Assembly: GCA_963922205.1 (NCBI GenBank)
Contig: CAWUHX010000068.1
Coordinates: forward strand, 496,001 to 560,000
Direction: 5' to 3'
From: Romanomermis culicivorax
Taxonomy: Eukaryota > Nematoda > Enoplea > Mermithida > Mermithidae
DNA: 64,000 nt
In this document: piece after piece, positions 47,395-58,449 of the stretch
Layout: the number at the start of each line of letters is the position of its first letter
Position numbering within the stretch: the first letter of the stretch is position 1
Program-made: the position numbers and the translations under genes
The notes under the pieces: generated by a model
What the model saw: the letters and a program-made list of their open reading frames with translations, nothing else
What the model was told of the DNA's origin: nothing
Databases searched by the model: none

Positions 47395-50300
47395 ATGAGG
47401 AAATTTTACGTTATTGTTGTATTGATTTACTGCATCGGTGAGTTTAATGTTTTTCCATGCGTGTTTGAAACTTTATAAGTTTCTTTGTGGATCTGCAAAG
47501 CATGCTTTCCAGATACCAGCCGAGCATTAGGCATCGGTGGTGCTGCACATGGCCACGAAGGTGAAGATATGACCCATGGCATAACGAGGTAAACTATTTT
47601 TATGTCCAACAAGCTGCAAGCATTTTTTTTGTGTGCGCCTTCATCTCTTAGCTATGTCGGTTCCTCATGATGCTATGATTTGAATAAGTTTTCATCACTT
47701 ATGTTTAACAGAGTGTACTATATTCAAGTGAGCACTTAATGGATGGATTTATGACTATAGATAACGTTTTTCATGACAACTACTCCAAAAATGATGTCTT
47801 TGAACTGCTGTTTTTTTATTGCTCTCATTTCTACCAGTACACACGATGGAACAAAAATATTTCGCATTAACAAATTTTTGTTGCATAGGGCGAAATTTCG
47901 ATACTTGAAAATTCAAGCAACAAAAAGTGGATAGCACAATTGTACATGTGAACTGCTTCTTTTGTTTGGATTATCAGTTCGAGAAGGCAATGCAAGAACA
48001 ATCAATATCGTTCGTTTAAGGAATCCATAAACTGAATATACCACCAACTTTTTTTCTCCATGAGATCATGATTAAAAAGTATAAATAAAGAGTTTCAAGA
48101 TTGAAGATTGAGAATGAAGACAATATTGAGAATTGAAGACTTCAGGTGTTTGAAACCTGTGCCTAAGTATAAAAAGATTCCGTGAAGGCTGCGATCGAGG
48201 AAACGAAAATGTTCCAGCGTTTATTTCCTCAATATGCAGGATAATGCACCGTTCCACTTGTTCAACTATCAAGTTTTCCTTAATTTTCTCATCAAGTCCA
48301 TTAACCTAAAGCAAAAAATCTGCCATGTAAACTTCAAGCGCATCATCCGATGCTGCCACTACAGTACAGTAAACTTCTAACAAATGGAGAGTTTAAGGAA
48401 AACTTTGAGCAAACGGAAAGTTAAATGCCATCAGGGGTTAGTTCTTAAAAAATGATAATTTTCTCTAAGAGCTTTATGAGGGAGAATTTTCGAATTCAAG
48501 ATATGAAATAACACGCATTCCCGTTCTCCAAGTGTAAATTTTGGAATCCTCCGTAGGAATGCGCGTTTGGATAGTCGACAACAGTCTGACTTATGCTGCA
48601 CTAACTAACTTTTTTGCCCATTTGGCCACCTTACACTGAAATTTGCATAAATGTGCTGAACGGAAGAAAGTTTACGTATATCTGATCTCAAGAATATGGT
48701 TAGTAGAAAACCGCATTTGATAAGACTCGTTGATGGTATCATCAAACAAATTTCTTACATGAAGGCTCGATTACATCAGCTCTTCAACTCATTTCTTGAA
48801 GGTATCATCGCCTATTTATCTTGAAATGGCAAACCTGGCGACAACAAGGCTATCATCTCACTAGTCCGACCATCCCAGTACTTCGACCAATGATATAAGC
48901 ATTATTTTTAAGAGATATAAATTCCTAGAATAGGTCATCGTGCAAGCAAATCGACCGTTTCAGTAAGTCGACTGTCCCACGAAGTCTACTATAATGATAA
49001 AATCGATTAGAACCGAACTAGCACAAATTGCACGAAAGTTTAACGATTCCAATTTGCGAGATCAGGTTGCATTCAGGGCTTATGCTTAGGCTAAAGCTTG
49101 CATAAGCTTCAATTTGCTTAGGCTTAGGCTCAGGCTTATCCTTAAGCTCAGGCTTAGGCTTACGCTCAGGCTTATGTGAAGAGGACATGCTTCTGGAACA
49201 GTCGACTTACTGGGACAGTCGACTACTGGCACACAATCACAACAAAACAGGAGTGGAAAAACTCATACTGCAATGACTGCAATCTGATATGTTATACCTT
49301 TCGACTTGAAAGCTGTGTATTTCCATGAAATTTTCGAGATTCATACGTGAGAGAGTTTCACAGATGGACTCTCTATTCCATTCAGACAACATTGCAGTAA
49401 TTAAAATCTTACATATATAGGTTTCGTGACTGTACGTGCTTCACCAATTGCTGACGTCACTTGAGATGTCAATCTTCAGTATGCAAATTTAATTGTAAAG
49501 AAAGTCAATGGCAAACAAAGAATGGGAACTTTACCCAGAAAGCATTATAGCATACTTGTAAATAAGACTTCAGAATTTGGGCTTGAAGGGCTATCTTTCT
49601 GAAATTTTTTCGCGGAGCTTAAGTATTCCACAGGGACATGTTTTTGAATACGACCGATCCATCGGAACTGTGCGCCGTTCGGTGCGACGAATCCATCACT
49701 GTGCAAGACGACGCCCGTGATTTCTTCCGGGAGACGGTCAAAAGCGCCGTTATGTCGCACGATTTTTCGGTTATCGGGAAGCTGTTCGACAAAGAAAAAC
49801 TGAAGCCCTTGTGCAAGTAAAAAGCAAGATTTGTCCACAAAAATTGAGTCACATTGTTTCATAAAATTGCAATCGAAAATCAGTGATCAAGTTTATTGAG
49901 GAAATTCCGCGATAGATCAATATGTTCAGAATGATGATCTGAAATTCTCTGAACATGAGTTTTGAATAATTTTTGGTTTTAGACTGTGTAAATTTTTGAA
50001 ATGATTATATTTGACTTTAACGTAGAAAAATTAATTGAAGTTAACCATTGAAGGAAGATTTCTTCGGTATGCTCTGAAATTGATCAGATACAAATAAATA
50101 TGTAACAGCTAAGACTGGGCAGTAACGGCGAGTTTAGCAAAAGTTGGCTTCTATTCTAAAAGTGCATTTAATTTTGAATAAGAAAGTTAATTTCAATAAC
50201 ATATGGTCAATTTTTTCGATTAGAATAGAAACAAAATGCAATAGCATTGATAATATCGAATTTCCCGGAAAGCGGTTCAACATTTTCTGCGTTTTTGAGT

Positions 50301-53300
50301 CAGTCACAGTCAATATCTCGATTTTCATGTGAAATTAAATCTTTCTTACGTCATTCTATATTTGAAATTTTGTCAACTGGTCCGTCAGGACTCAATTTTG
50401 GGAAATTTAGCTGTTGCATTAATTACAGCAAAATGGAATGTAATTGTTAAAAACAGATTTTTTAAAGTTTTTATCACCAATTGGTGTTGCGTTCGGCTTC
50501 TACCAAGAACTTTTGTCAAAAGTTATTGAGGTTGATCTTCCAATTCAAAATTGAATGCTCCTTCAGATAACATACTGTTTTAAGCTATAAATACTGTAGC
50601 TATCCCCGTAGGAGCCTCAAACAAAGTTTCCTAACACCTTGTAGATTTACCGCGTCAGTACAATATTTTTAGCATATTGACTATTTTTTGAGCGACATTA
50701 ACCAAAAATGAAAGAGCAAATGCCTCCAACACCCCATCAATTTTCAAATGGGTCTCGGAATAGAAAAAATCTGAAGATGACCATGCATCATAAGCTAACA
50801 TTTTCTCTTTTCGAGTTATAGTTCTTACTGCTGCGGCCGATCTGAGACGATTGTTCCACGAATATTTTTTTGGGCTCATTTAGAAAAAATGGGCTTATCA
50901 TAGGTGGCGCGACAGCGTCAACCTATAATATACTTGGCCCCCAAATTTCATGTCCCCCCCCCTCTAGAGCCAAAACGGTAAGAGCTAGAACCTTCGGGTT
51001 TTTTGCATAATATCGGGCATAGGGGCAAACTATGGGGTGCCTTTCGTCATTTCACCTCTATCTGCAATTGGTGCTCGGTGGGGCCCCAAAAACAGGTAAA
51101 AAACGCACTTTTTAAGGCCCCCCAGTTCCACCATGCCCAGCAATCGGTGTGCCATATCCGACCTCCATACTTCGGCCTAAGCATCTTGGGGGTGTAATCT
51201 CAAATGCGAATTTTTTGTTTTTTGAAATATGGCCTCAATTCAATTATATGGTTGTCCAAAGTCCCGGAGAACGCCAAATTGCCCAATTTTGTTATATAAT
51301 ACTTATGGGTTCAAAAAAATAATTTTTTGCAGCATAATGCACTACTAATTTTTTAGCAGTTTCAAATAAACCTGTAGCCTTATTGAGATTTTTGGGCTGC
51401 AAGGGTTTTCGACCATTGGGAATTTGATGGACGCGGTCACTTTACACAAAAAATCATTCCGGGTGTAAACCAGCGTATTTCCGTGTTTTTTCAGTGGAGG
51501 GAGTTTTCGACTGCGGGGAATTCAATAGACGTCCTCACTTGGCACAAATTATCCACGGTGTAAACAAGCGTACTGCTGTAATTTTCTTGTGGTGGGTATT
51601 TTCGACCACGAGGAATTCAATGAATGTGATCACTTTACACCAAAAATTATCCCGTGTGTAAACAAACGTATTTTCGTGATTTTTTTCTGGAAGGGGTTTT
51701 CGACCACGGGGAATTTGATGAATGCGACCACTTTACACAAAAACTTATCCCGGTTGTAAACAAACGTATTTTCGTGATTTCCCGATGGACGGGGTTTTCG
51801 ATCATGGAGAATTTGACGAATGCGATCATCTTACAAAAAAAACTATCGCAGGTGTAAACAAGCATATTTTCGTGATTTTTATAGAAGGGGTTTTTGACTG
51901 TGGGGAATTCAATGGATGTGTCACTTTACACAAAAAATTATTCCGGATTTAACCAACCCTGTTTTCGTGAGTTTTTTGTGGGAGAGGTTTTCGACCACTG
52001 GGAATTTAATGAAAGTGATCACTTTACACACTAATTCATATTGAATGTAAAGAAATGCATTTCTGCGATTTTTGAGGGAAGATGTTTCTGACCATGGGGA
52101 ATTCAATGGACGGAGTCAGTTTACACGAAAAAAAGTCATTTGTGTAAACAAAGGTATTTCTGCGATTTTTTGGGTTGAAGGATTCTAAACCATAAGGAAT
52201 TCAATAGATATGGTCACCTTTCAGTATCTTTACAACGTTTTTGAAGTACTATGCGGTTTACACATCCTTTACTTTTGCCGGAAGTGAGAATTCGTTGCTT
52301 GAAGTTTTTTTTATTGTTTTTTTGAAGTGCAGATGACCAAATTTAAGACTTCAATGTGCTTCTATGAAAGTTTTCGTGCATGGTTGAGGTCCACTAAAAA
52401 GAGGTGAACTAGTTTATTAGAAAATGCCCCGATCGGGCAGAAAAAAGGAGAATATACTTGCTTCGACAGTTGCCATGGTAGAAAAAAAAGTGGACTAGAC
52501 TTTTGAGAACTTGGGTCAAAGTTGGAAAAAATTCACTTTGTTCATATTGAATTTTCATTCTGTCTCAAAAAAATTTTCTATGTCTGTGAAGAAGTATATT
52601 CTGCCTAATGATGATTATTCAAGTTATTTTTTTTAATTTTGAGATTATGAACTTCTAAAATGCACCAAAATGAATATTTTCTCTACCTTATCTCCTCCCT
52701 AAATGGGAAAGAGCCGTTTGTACATGTACAAATGACTACTCCAATTTCGTTTGCCCCAAAAAATTTTCATTTGCCTCCGGCAAAAAAACCCTGGGTTGCA
52801 CTAACTTTTTCGAATAATTTTCTTATCTCTAAAGTGAATAAATATTAAAATGTCTGCAATTCCCAAACGCGAAATCAAATCTCAGTATTAGTTAATCCTG
52901 AAGTGTGTATTGTTTGTCCACTGGAAGAGAATAATTTGGACATTGCGATTAGCTCAACTCTGGATCAGCAATTTAGTCCCGATGTTGAGATTATCCTCAT
53001 GTTGGGTTAGTGCAACCAGCCCCAGGTTTCTTTATAGTTCTGAAAATGACTATAATATGCCTGCCTCACTTTTTTTCAGCTAGTGTGAGAGGCAAGAGTT
53101 TTGAATTGGTCGGGAGTTAGAAAGCTATTGGTTTACCATTTCTTTACATTTGAAATCATGTGCATATAATTTTCATATAGAAAAGTTTTGCCGTAGTTAA
53201 TGCCCGGGGAAGGACAAAATGCACGATTCTGCAGAATATACTTCTTCACAGACATAGAAAATTTTTTTGAGACAGAATGAAAATCCAATATAAAGGAAGT

Positions 53301-56300
53301 GAATTTTTTCCAACTTTGACCCAAGTTCTCAAAAGTCTAGTCCACTTTTTTTTCTACCATGGCAACTGTCGAAGCAAGTATATTCTCCTTTTTTCTGCCC
53401 GATCGGGGCATTTTCTAATAAACTAGTAGTCTTATATTTTAACACCAAAATCAACCGCAGTCAAATTCGTCCCGCCGAGAAGATGGTAGTTAGCAACAAA
53501 GATGCACGAAAAGAATTTTTCAGGTTAAGGGTCGGTTACCAGAAAGTAATAATGAGAAAATTCTCGAGAAATGTCTATTTCTTCTAAAAAATATGGTTTG
53601 TTGGATATTTTTCTGTGAATTTTCATAGGTTTACGATGGGATGCATAACCAGACGAAGGATTTCCCTACACCTTACGTGCACCTAAGGTTGGCTCAAACA
53701 TACGCAGTATTTGAAAACTAAAAGTTACTAATGTCGTTGCTGGCTTCTTAGTCCATTTGGTTTGGAATGGCAAATGCTGCAACAAGAAAAATAATAGGTT
53801 AAATGTGACAATGTGACAATATGACAAAATATTAGCAAAACGAATAGCTTTATATCGTAGAAAAAATACAATAAAAAATACGCAAAATATTATAAAGATG
53901 AGACCAAAATCCACAAATTAACTCTTACCGACCCCTAAGTGCATTTGAACAGGTTACCGGAGAGAATCATCAGTCAGTTTGTTTGTCGCTGATGAACGAA
54001 AAAATGGCTCTCATTGATTATAGTAATACGCTTACTATTCTTCTTAAAATGGTTTGCTGCATCTTGAATTTTGAAATAGACCATAAAAAATTTGATTGCG
54101 AAATTACGAAGTTGAAAAAACTCCGCACATGAATATTATGGAAATGAAAGCGGCAGTCAATCCTTAAAATGTATCATGCTCTTTAGTAATATATTAAACA
54201 AGGGAATTGGGATTTGATGAATTCCGTCAGAATATATCTAATTATTTAAGGTGAGGAGGAAGGTTTCCGTTCAAATTGCAGTAACTTATGCACCAATCGA
54301 TAGATCTTGTCAAGATCAGGACATAAATGAGAATGAGTTAACTTCATTGCTGAAGGAAGTTGATAGAAAAAAAAGTTTAATCAAAGTTCGTACTGATTGA
54401 TCTTCGTCAAAATTTTTATGCGAAATAGACTCTGGCAATTTTCTTTGAATGATTTTTTTTAAACTTTAAAATATGTATCTTTAGGAAAAATACGAATTTG
54501 TTGTTCCATGAAAAACCAAATAAATTCCTGTATTTTCCAGCGTCACTGCCACATTCGTCACTTGCGCCAATAACTGCCCTGATAAGCCTTGGAAAGGAAA
54601 AATGTTGGCCATGTACGAACCGTTGATTTACATGTGCCACGGATCACGTAATGACTTTTCGAAATCCAAATTAAAATTTTGTGTTTCCTATTTTATTTAC
54701 AGTATATTCGTGGCAGATGGCAATGATTCTGTGTAAAATGGCAAAAAAAATTTTTATAGTAATGGAGAAATTTTTTTCTTTCGTGATTTAGAGTTCCTGA
54801 AAATCTCAAATATTACAAAAATAATTTTCTGATCTACAGTAAGTCTGAGTGCCGAATTTATAATCGCTGTATCCGAAATTTCAAAATGATTGTTCTATCG
54901 CTAATTTTTCGATTTAACGTTTTATCCAGATTTTATGGAACACGTAGATTGTTTGCACGACGTGTATAACGAAAACAAAAACGCATGTGAAGAACAGGAA
55001 CGTTGTCAACAATATCGTCAAAATGCAGTGAGTGACATCGGTCTGATGACATTAGCCCTGGGTGGCGGAGACAGTATAGCGACCAATACAACGATCAAAA
55101 GTTTGGCTAATCACATGTGCGGGTACGTATTTGAGGACATTGAAAAATGTAAAACCTTGCATGTTAGTGTGGATTCAATAGCGCATAATAAGCTGGTGAT
55201 ACCAGAGGTATCCGATCAGTTATAGACATCATAGGATGATTGGAAAATCCAGGAGAACTCGGCCGCAAATTAATCAAGTTTTAACTGCCCAAAAGTCCGC
55301 CAAATATAGAGTCAAACTCGCTTAAATCATGTTTTCGAATAAATCTTGAGATTTATCTATTGATATTCATACTCAATTTGTAGCCATCTGGAAGTAAGTA
55401 ATTCCTTCTCGCTTTGAAAAGTTATTACTTGGGCGTAGTCAAATACCTCTATGGGTGAGGTTAACATCTCGAAACCCACCCACGGTTGTAGAACTTCTTT
55501 TTTTTGAAAAATCGAACAACGAAAATGCCATCGATTCGTAATTTCAAGAGGAAGTTGATACTGATGCCATCTAATGAAGCTCGAAATCGGTTCCAACATG
55601 TGTGAAAATTACAAAACCTGTCATTGTATGTTTCATGTGTTCCTCGAATACTATGATAGTCAAGATAAGTCGTTCTTAGCATTCATTTCCCAGTATATAT
55701 TTTCGGTTCATATTTTTTGTTGATTTACGATCATTTTATTAAGAATAGACTGCGTAACTCTGATAAGTTCTACAATAAGCAATTTTGAATTTCGTTCAAG
55801 TTTGAAAAGTTATATACTCCGTACCAGTGTTGAGCTAGCCTTTAAGAACACACGATGTACTTTTTATATTAGATGATTTTATCAAACAAACCTGTTACGT
55901 CTTATGTTGTTTCATGAATAGATTATAGCAAAATACTCTATGATTTCGCACATTTATGCAAATTTTTGTGTAAAGGCGCCGAAACTGTTAATGTAACACT
56001 ATTCCATGTGCTGCTCACTATATGATTGATCTATGTGCCTTATAGATCAGGAATCTCAGAATTCAGACCTAGAAACCTGGAACAGGATTTGGAAACTTAG
56101 ACTTAGATTTTAGACCAGTAGTTGTGTATGACGTATGGTTTTAGCCGAAATTTATCTTGATAATTTGATATAAGAGTAGTTCACTCTTTTTCTTTAAAAT
56201 ATTGAATTACGTGAATATTTTTCCACCTCTTTTTCAAATTCTTATCACTATCATCGCTGATCAAATTTCTTCGATGTCATCGCCATCGGCAGCAAGGGCA

Positions 56301-56735
56301 ATCTGGTGGATGTCAACTAAATTTTAGTCAAACCTTAATCATCAATAACTCAGTCAAAAATGAAGTTATAATTTTAAAAAAATTCCAATTCACGCCTTTA
56401 AATTGATCCCGATGAGATTCTAGCGACCTTGAAAAGTTGAATACTTTCTGGGCGAAGTTTAACTCCCTAATCTCCCCCTCGATGCATGGTCATGACTAAA
56501 ATCGTTCTTTTAAACCTTTATTTTCAGCTTCATCGAGTGCACAAATGAATGCCGAAGCCCAGAAATCATCGCCAAATGTGGCAAACAGGCCAACCGCGAA
56601 TTGTTGTTATTTTATCGTCGGCTGGTCGACACCATGAAACTGGTGTTGATGTTGTATCATAGAGCGCTGACGCAGCAGAAAGAGACGTTGGTCTACGACG
56701 ACCATTGCGACAGAATTGGCGCAGTACCTGTTTGA
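47395..56735 (+). CDS. Secreted Cys-rich CPG4-like protein (6 exons, 269 aa)
   Basis: Exons are 47395-47437, 47513-47588, 49634-49816, 54541-54647, 54930-55122 and 56528-56735; phases agree and the 810 nt end in TGA. Residues 1-15 ([14 protein letters not shown]) form a signal peptide. The mature part has regularly spaced cysteines: [39 protein letters not shown], then ECTNEC and KCG. This Cys order, with the terminal KCGxxA helix, resembles the CPG4 domain found in nematode eggshell/chondroitin proteoglycans and related secreted proteins. It has no chondroitin attachment run that I can see. The DUF19/T20D4.11 type is an alternative. The last residues are helical and lack a membrane anchor. 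Exon structure is well supported; the family name is moderate. Confidence 0.75.
48858..49232. mobile_element. Foldback element with GTCGACTGTCCCAGTA-type arms
   Basis: The left arm (about 48858-48995) has diverged units such as GTCGACTGTCCCACGAAGTC and GACCATCCCAGTACTTCGACC. The right arm (about 49197-49232) has the inverse, ACAGTCGACTTACTGGGACAGTCGAC. The centre holds the telomere-like block. This is the third foldback whose arms are short tandem units. Confidence 0.5.
49078..49175 (+). repeat. Degenerate interstitial telomere-like repeat (TTAGGC)n
   Basis: The core reads, in hexamers from about 49119: TTAGGC TTAGGC TCAGGC, then TTATCC TTAAGC TCAGGC, then TTAGGC TTACGC TCAGGC. The register is kept throughout, and looser copies extend to the left. 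TTAGGC is the nematode telomere unit. Confidence 0.65.
51410..52210 (+). repeat. 98-bp tandem satellite, about 8 units
   Basis: The word GTAAACAA(A/G)CGTATTTTCGTG recurs at 51463, 51560, 51658, 51756, 51854, about 51948, 52046 and 52144, a spacing of 94-98 bp. Each unit also contains a TTTTCGACCACGGGGAATT-like block and CACTTTACACAAAAA. The middle units (51560-51950) are most alike. The unit length is not a multiple of three, so overlapping frames are not coding. Confidence 0.85.
52408..53427. mobile_element. 1,020-bp element with ~200-bp near-identical inverted arms
   Basis: The left arm starts ACTAGTTTATTAGAAAATGC. The right arm is its inverse. The outer ~145 bp of the arms appear identical, and the next ~60 bp differ by a few bases. 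The interior has no open frame but contains a smaller element at 52794-53017. A half-copy lies at 60705-61357. Such arm identity implies recent insertion or ongoing gene conversion. Confidence 0.8.
52794..53017. mobile_element. Small MITE with GGTTGCACTAAC ends
   Basis: It begins GGTTGCACTAAC and ends GTTAGTGCAACC (12-bp perfect inverted ends, 224 bp). It lies inside the 1,020-bp element and is present again at about 61126-61356. It may be an independent nested insertion or the functional core of the larger element. Confidence 0.6.
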
Positions 56736-56835
56736 TAGTCAAGTTTTTCATTGATAAAAATTTCAACTCATCGTAAAATTAATGTTCTGTAAATGTCGCA
56801 ACAACTTTTGTGGATTAATTTTTTGCTTAGTAGTC

Positions 56836-56841
56836 AATAAA
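56836..56841 (+). terminator. AATAAA polyadenylation signal of the CPG4-like gene
   Basis: AATAAA lies 101 bp after the stop codon and is the first canonical signal downstream. Confidence 0.5.
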
Positions 56842-56980
56842 TACCTGTAACTATATGTCTACCCTGGTAAACGCCATTGATACAATCTAAGAAATAGCTG
56901 TTACGATGTGACGAAGTTCACTGCTACAATACGTACTCCTAAAAGCCTTGCTAGTCTAAAAGACTATTCTTATTATTGGA

Positions 56981-58286
56981 CAGGGTGACCAGCACTTACT
57001 GAAAAAAATTCCTGACTTTTCCAGGTTTTCCAGGTTAGATTATGTGGACTTTCCACTTTTTTTAAAAACTATTTTTAGGTAAAAGATGCATTTTAACATG
57101 ACAAGTTTTCTATGACAATACAGGTAACACGTTTCAAAATTTTATTTTAAAGCATTCACAGCACTTTTTTCAATTCTGCCATTTGACTATCAATAAGCGT
57201 CTTTTCTGCTTTTGCCATTTCGTCCAGTTTCCGCTTTTTATTTTCCAATTTCTTTAACTCTAATGCAGCTGACAGTTGCAAGTGTAATCTAAGCAGGTTA
57301 TTTTTAGCACAATGAACAAATGTAAAATGTTCACCGAGTCCCCATTTGCGCTTTGTGACACTGTTGGCAAATTTTATTGAATGCTTTGTCGGAGCAAATG
57401 ACAAAATATGGGCAGGACTTGAGCTTTTCAATACGAAGCTTCAGAAAATAAGGACCTAATCAGAACGAAATCATGTAGGCAATTTTCGTCGTTCTGAGCA
57501 TCAAACTTATAGCAATTTCACTATCGGGAAACATTTTTATCCACAAGTCCTGAACATCTGCACAGCTCCGATACGAGTACCGACTCCAAACACACTTCAT
57601 AGACCAAAAAATTTCAGCCTTGGTCGTTGCTTGGGAAATTATAAAAGGATTTCGACTCGTACCGGGAGTGGTTATAGAAGGCAAAGATGATGCAGGTGTA
57701 GGCGATGTTTCGGGTATCGTTAATGTCAATGGGTCAGTGATTGGGCTTTGAGAAATCAAATCAGGTTTTTTGAAAAAGTGACTCAAACTAGATAAAAATG
57801 CTATTTTTTCTGAGAAAAGTGTTTCGTGGACGTTGAATGACTAAGTACCATTTGCCGGCCCATATTACTCAAACTGAACGACTTCCGACAAATTTTACAA
57901 AAGGCACGACTAGGATCCTTATCCACCAGAAATAACTACTGAACATAATCGTCATTATTTGTAGGGTTAATCCAATCCAATTGGAATGCTGTCTGTTTAT
58001 TCGACATTCTATAACTAGGCTGGTGATTAAATTTACGATGAACAATAGTTATTTTAAACACTATTTTAAATATATTTAATGGCCCAAAAACATTCTAAAT
58101 GAAAGAACAACAACGCAAAACAATAAAATTTTATTCAAAAATGCAATATATTCCTGTTTTCAATTATTAATTAATTGACAACAAAACAAGGTAAAAAACA
58201 TTTTTTCTCAGCACGTTTTTCTGTTTTCCTGACTTTTCCAGAATTCCCTGACTTTTCCAGGTTTTCCAGCTTTGTTGGGCACCCTG
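56981..58286 (-). mobile_element. hAT-type element with CAGGGTGCCC ends carrying a decayed BED-finger gene
   Basis: The left end is CAGGGTGACCAGCA and the right end is TTGTTGGGCACCCTG (inverse CAGGGTGCCCAACAA), typical hAT termini. TTTTCCAGG words recur just inside both ends. The decayed transposase-like gene lies between. Target duplications are no longer recognisable. Confidence 0.75.
57156..58007 (-). pseudogene. BED-type zinc finger / hAT-derived protein, pseudogene
   Basis: From the ATG at 58007 the minus strand reads a BED-like finger (FCKICRKSFSLSNMGRQ... H...H). It then reads a segment with SCADVQDLWIKMFPDSEIA and, later, LGPYFLKL and CPYFVICSDKAFNK. This order is known from hAT-derived zinc-finger proteins with the FSLSNMG signature. 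In-frame stops (TAG at 57936-57938 and 57801-57803, and a TGA before LGPYF) and loss of the catalytic C-terminal half show it is dead. The last part is Lys/Glu-rich coiled coil. Confidence 0.78.
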
Positions 58287-58449
58287 ATTGGGAGTGTCTA
58301 CAGTATGTTTTCGATATGTTTGTTCAGCTCATAATTTGTAGTGGTGCAAGATCGATCTTCTATCATAATGCGGTGAACTTTTTTGATATTAAGTAATTCC
58401 CTTTTGACAAGGTATATGTTTGTCATATCTGTTGTCGTTCCGACGTGTT

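Larger units (their letters stand above)
47589..49633 (+). other. Intron 2 of the CPG4-like gene
   Basis: A 2-kb intron. It contains the small foldback element at about 48858-49232 with TTAGGC-like repeats at its centre. Nothing else was recognised. Confidence 0.5.
49817..54540 (+). other. 4.7-kb intron 3 of the CPG4-like gene
   Basis: This large intron holds a 98-bp satellite (51410-52210) and a 1,020-bp inverted-repeat element (52408-53427). The rest is AT-rich. About 50930-51200 is GC-richer with C/G runs (GGGGCCCC) and resembles a repeat fragment. No exon is needed inside, because exons 3 and 4 join in phase. Confidence 0.55.

Noticed and set aside
51647-52106. Overlapping frames on both strands in the satellite
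   Set aside because: The 98-bp period is not a multiple of three, so the frames are by-products of the repeat.
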